DNA of 64,000 bases from Diaporthe sp. PMI_573 (lineage: Eukaryota; Ascomycota; Sordariomycetes; Diaporthales; Diaporthaceae), in NCBI GenBank assembly GCA_021399435.1, contig JAJTUP010000142.1, positions 33,980 to 97,979 on the forward strand, written 5' to 3'. The notes under the pieces are model-generated. The model saw only the letters and a list, made by a program, of their open reading frames with translations, was not told where the DNA came from and made no database searches. The position numbers and the translations under genes are program-made. Each line of letters begins with the position of its first letter. The first letter of the stretch is position 1. Below, piece after piece: positions 63,149 through 64,000 of this stretch.

Positions 63149-63783
63149 GATGGAAGTTGAGATGGTAATTTGCCTAGTCCACAATGAAAACAAGAAGCTG
63201 GACCACAAGTGATGTTGTCCGTGATGGGGTTCAAAGACTCTATTGATGTCTTTCAATATCGTTGTGAGTTGTAATCAACTCCGGCTATTTTGTGATCTAC
63301 CCAAGTAGATTTGGCGGTGAAATGCTGCCAATATGTATTCAAATGTTGGGTACAAGGCAGTTGGGCCATTCTTATATCAACAAGCAGAAATAGGGTTGTG
63401 ATTGAAGTATGTTGCTTGCTGATCAGACAGACAAAGTCAGTTCATTGTTTACGCCAAATGCTAGATACTCAACAAACGGACAAAGCCCTGTTTGCAGATG
63501 CACAATTCGTGCCAATGCTGTGAAACCCAGGTGACATCTCAGGTGGTGGCTATTAGCATGATTATTAATCACTCCGACCTGTGTCCAAACAAAGTTTACT
63601 GCCCAAACAAGCTCCACAAAGATTATTAAACACTTGTACTCTGTGTGAACGTTAATAAATAATAACCAGCTGAACCCCACGGGAGAGCTTAAAAGCATAA
63701 GAGTTTAGGACATTAAAAAGTCCTCTCTTACTTTTGTCTTAGCTGCTAGTCATTTGTTTCTCACCAGATATTCATCCAACAAC
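63149..63783. other. No supported gene
   Basis: Non-coding; the last 100 bp are probably promoter and leader of the metallo-beta-lactamase-fold gene. Confidence 0.35.
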
Positions 63784-64000
63784 ATGGGCTCCAGCTTCAC
63801 GTTGATCTATATGTTGCACCGGCTATCCCGGCCAAACGGGTTATCCCGAGACTCAAGTCTGTCTGGTCACCAATCAGCTGTGTTCTTGTCCATGGGCCCA
63901 ACTCCGCTGCACTCATTGATACTCCAATTACTGTCGAGCAAGGCGAGGCCATATCGAAATGGATCGCCGAGACCATTCCGGGGAAGAAACTGGAGTACAT
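63784..64000 (+). CDS. Metallo-beta-lactamase-fold hydrolase, N-terminus, cut by window end
   Basis: The frame reads LHVDLYVAPAIPAKRVIPRL, then CVLVHGPNSAALIDTPITVE, then QGEAISKWIAETIPGKKLEY. The ALIDTP...GEAI...I strand/helix pattern is the start of the MBL fold, ahead of the HxHxDH metal motif expected just beyond the window. The nearest ATG (63784, MGSSF) is one frame off, so a 1-base indel lies near codon 4 or the start is elsewhere. Enzyme class inferred from the fold; substrate unknown. Confidence 0.6.
   Translation, partial: MGSSFTLIYMLHRLSRPNGLSRDSSLSGHQSAVFLSMGPTPLHSLILQLLSSKARPYRNGSPRPFRGRNWST

Noticed and set aside
1..64000. tRNA, rRNA, CRISPR or bacterial genes
   Set aside because: No T-loop-like tRNA pattern, no rRNA stretch, no spaced direct-repeat array and no operon-like gene packing seen on reading; a tRNA scan was not possible.

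Overview
This window looks like nuclear DNA of a filamentous ascomycete (Pezizomycotina). The evidence is short (46-62 nt) GT-AG introns, a Zn2Cys6 regulator, NACHT remnants, a fungal F-box family, and a dense mix of fungal transposons: Fot1/pogo, hAT, Tc1/mariner, Tad-like LINE and Ty1/copia. I see no rRNA, tRNA, CRISPR or bacterial operon. I do not name a species.

Most of the window is a transposon graveyard with a few host genes between the elements. 1-10.7 kb holds hAT and pogo remnants, a solo LTR, NACHT debris and a host gene cut off by a pogo fragment. 10.7-14.3 kb is an intact-looking two-gene DNA transposon: 34-bp terminal inverted repeats (TIRs), a 6-bp target duplication, an integrase-type transposase and an unknown partner gene in convergent orientation. 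14.5-22.2 kb holds a RING fragment, one member of an unknown paralogous gene pair, a C2H2 ORF, a pogo 5' fragment and a broken repeat-containing gene. 22.4-26.3 kb is a second two-gene transposon with the same layout but an unrelated DD34E transposase and an unrelated partner gene. 27.5-29.8 kb carries a Zn2Cys6/hexapeptide acetyltransferase fusion.

30.3-34.1 kb is a Fot1-like transposase gene split at its poly-Asp tract by about 2.1 kb of LINE-derived DNA bounded by a 433-bp inverted repeat with no mismatch seen. 34.4-36.4 kb has solo or partial LTRs. 37.06-39.53 kb is a hAT element with an intact two-exon transposase. 41.6-42.5 kb is the second member of the unknown paralogous pair. 43-46.5 kb holds LINE, nuclease and hAT relics. 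47.1-48.3 kb is an F-box gene. 48.7-50.6 kb holds Fot and pogo relics. 50.6-53.4 kb is a divergent gene pair: an unknown disordered protein and an FHA-like pseudokinase. 53.8-59.1 kb is a copia retrotransposon with nearly identical LTRs but a broken pol. 59.3-64 kb contains a NACHT Walker-B relic, a hAT fragment, a decayed FAD oxidoreductase fused to a hydrolase fragment, and the start of a metallo-beta-lactamase-fold gene.

The best candidates for something undescribed are the two TIR-bounded elements that pair a transposase with a large unknown convergent partner gene, and the hairpin/inverted-repeat structures around 32-34 kb. Several frame breaks fall at or near homopolymers, so some apparent pseudogenes may be assembly indels. 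Coordinates of relic ends are approximate.
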